Shown: positions 61,475 through 61,713 of the stretch, in pieces
Numbering within the stretch: position 1 is the stretch's first letter
How the letters are laid out: every line of letters starts with the position of its first letter
Source: Treponema zioleckii
Lineage (GTDB): Bacteria; Spirochaetota; Spirochaetia; Treponematales; Treponemataceae
Direction of reading: 5' to 3'
DNA length: 61,713 bases
Assembly (NCBI RefSeq): GCF_014737315.1
Contig: NZ_JPUF01000013.1
Coordinates: 1-61,713, forward strand
The notes under the pieces: model-generated
Told to the model about the DNA's origin: nothing
What the model saw: only the letters and a program-made list of their open reading frames with translations
Databases searched by the model: none
Position numbers and translations under genes: made by a program

Positions 61475-61713
61475 CTACAGCTCCACCTCCCCGTTACTGC
61501 ACGTGACTTTAGTTGTCCTAACGTAAAAGTGCCAGCTGGAACCTTTCGTAATCTTTTTCCACTGTTCTACCGTTCCTTCAAAAGTGATTTTTCTGAGACC
61601 CGAGCAGCCATAGAACGCGCTTGCACCGATGGAAGTGACGCTCTCCGGGATGGAGACGCTTGTGAGACCCGAGCAGCCATAGAACGCCTCGTATCCGATG
61701 GAAGTGACGCTCT
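61475..61713 (-). CDS. Leucine-rich-repeat (BspA/TpLRR) protein, C-terminal part
   Basis: The frame enters from the right edge and ends at TAG 61475-61477; the N-terminus is outside the window. It has two copies of a 23-residue repeat of the form SVTSIG-x2-AFYGCSGL-x-SVSIPE, the LRR_5 unit of BspA and Treponema pallidum LRR proteins. A non-repeat C-terminal cap follows (KITFEGTVEQWKKITKG...). Such proteins are usually secreted or surface-exposed adhesins. The repeated DNA can recombine and vary in copy number. Confidence 0.9.
   Translation of the reverse strand, partial: SVTSIGYEAFYGCSGLTSVSIPESVTSIGASAFYGCSGLRKITFEGTVEQWKKITKGSSWHFYVRTTKVTCSNGEVEL

Overview
The window is a chromosomal segment of a spirochaete, almost certainly a Treponema. 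The gene order rpmG, tRNA-Trp, secE, nusG, rplKAJL, rpoBC, rpsLG is treponemal. RpoB carries the Asn that spirochaetes have at the rifampicin-site position of E. coli Ser531. A Treponema/BspA-type leucine-rich-repeat gene runs off the right edge. Gene recognition rests on motifs and family knowledge read from the sequence; no database search was run.

Layout. 1-2900: a nested inverted repeat, radA, a strong terminator and convergent cysE. 3000-31550: a very long co-directional information-processing block. It starts with tRNA-Thr, rpmG, tRNA-Trp, secE and nusG, continues through rplKAJL, rpoBC and rpsLG to a terminator, and resumes with a strong promoter, a ~500-nt structured leader, tuf, and the fused S10, spc and alpha ribosomal clusters ending in rplQ and a small zinc-ribbon gene. 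fusA and rpsD are absent from their usual places. Several junctions hold conspicuous RNA hairpins (rplK leader, rplJ-rplL, rplL-rpoB, rpoC-rpsL, tuf leader, rpsJ-rplC, rpoA leader), which are candidate autoregulatory, attenuation or RNase III sites. 31800-32850: two tandem hsp20 genes read leftward from a textbook sigma-54 promoter. 33200-37300: an unknown 490-aa protein, a PtsN-like PTS IIA protein and transketolase. 37300-46600: leftward PBP1C, a giant alpha-2-macroglobulin lipoprotein (a known envelope-defence pair) and lgt. 46700-53750: a MinD/FlhG-like ATPase, a small lipoprotein, 111-bp tandem repeats, a carboxy-terminal protease, rsmE, a WecG/TagA glycosyltransferase, a TrmJ-type methyltransferase and an SDR oxidoreductase.

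53750-61713 is accessory DNA. It has an internally deleted ATPase pseudogene, an Rpn-type nuclease gene flanked by ~210-240-bp direct repeats, and a chimeric gene remnant. It also has an array of about ten 22-bp tandem repeats and a macrodomain gene. A compact leftward set of unfamiliar genes follows: a 2-TM protein, a 4-TM protein, a literal PD-(D/E)XK nuclease, a coiled-coil protein and a large helical protein. The window closes with a small Cys-rich protein and the LRR gene. The five-gene set is the best candidate here for an undescribed system.

Dispersed repeats of at least three families (TCTGTGT/ATCTGCGT type, GTGGTT...AACCAC type, and REP-like GTCA-YYCCGMA hairpins) punctuate the intergenic spaces outside the ribosomal block.
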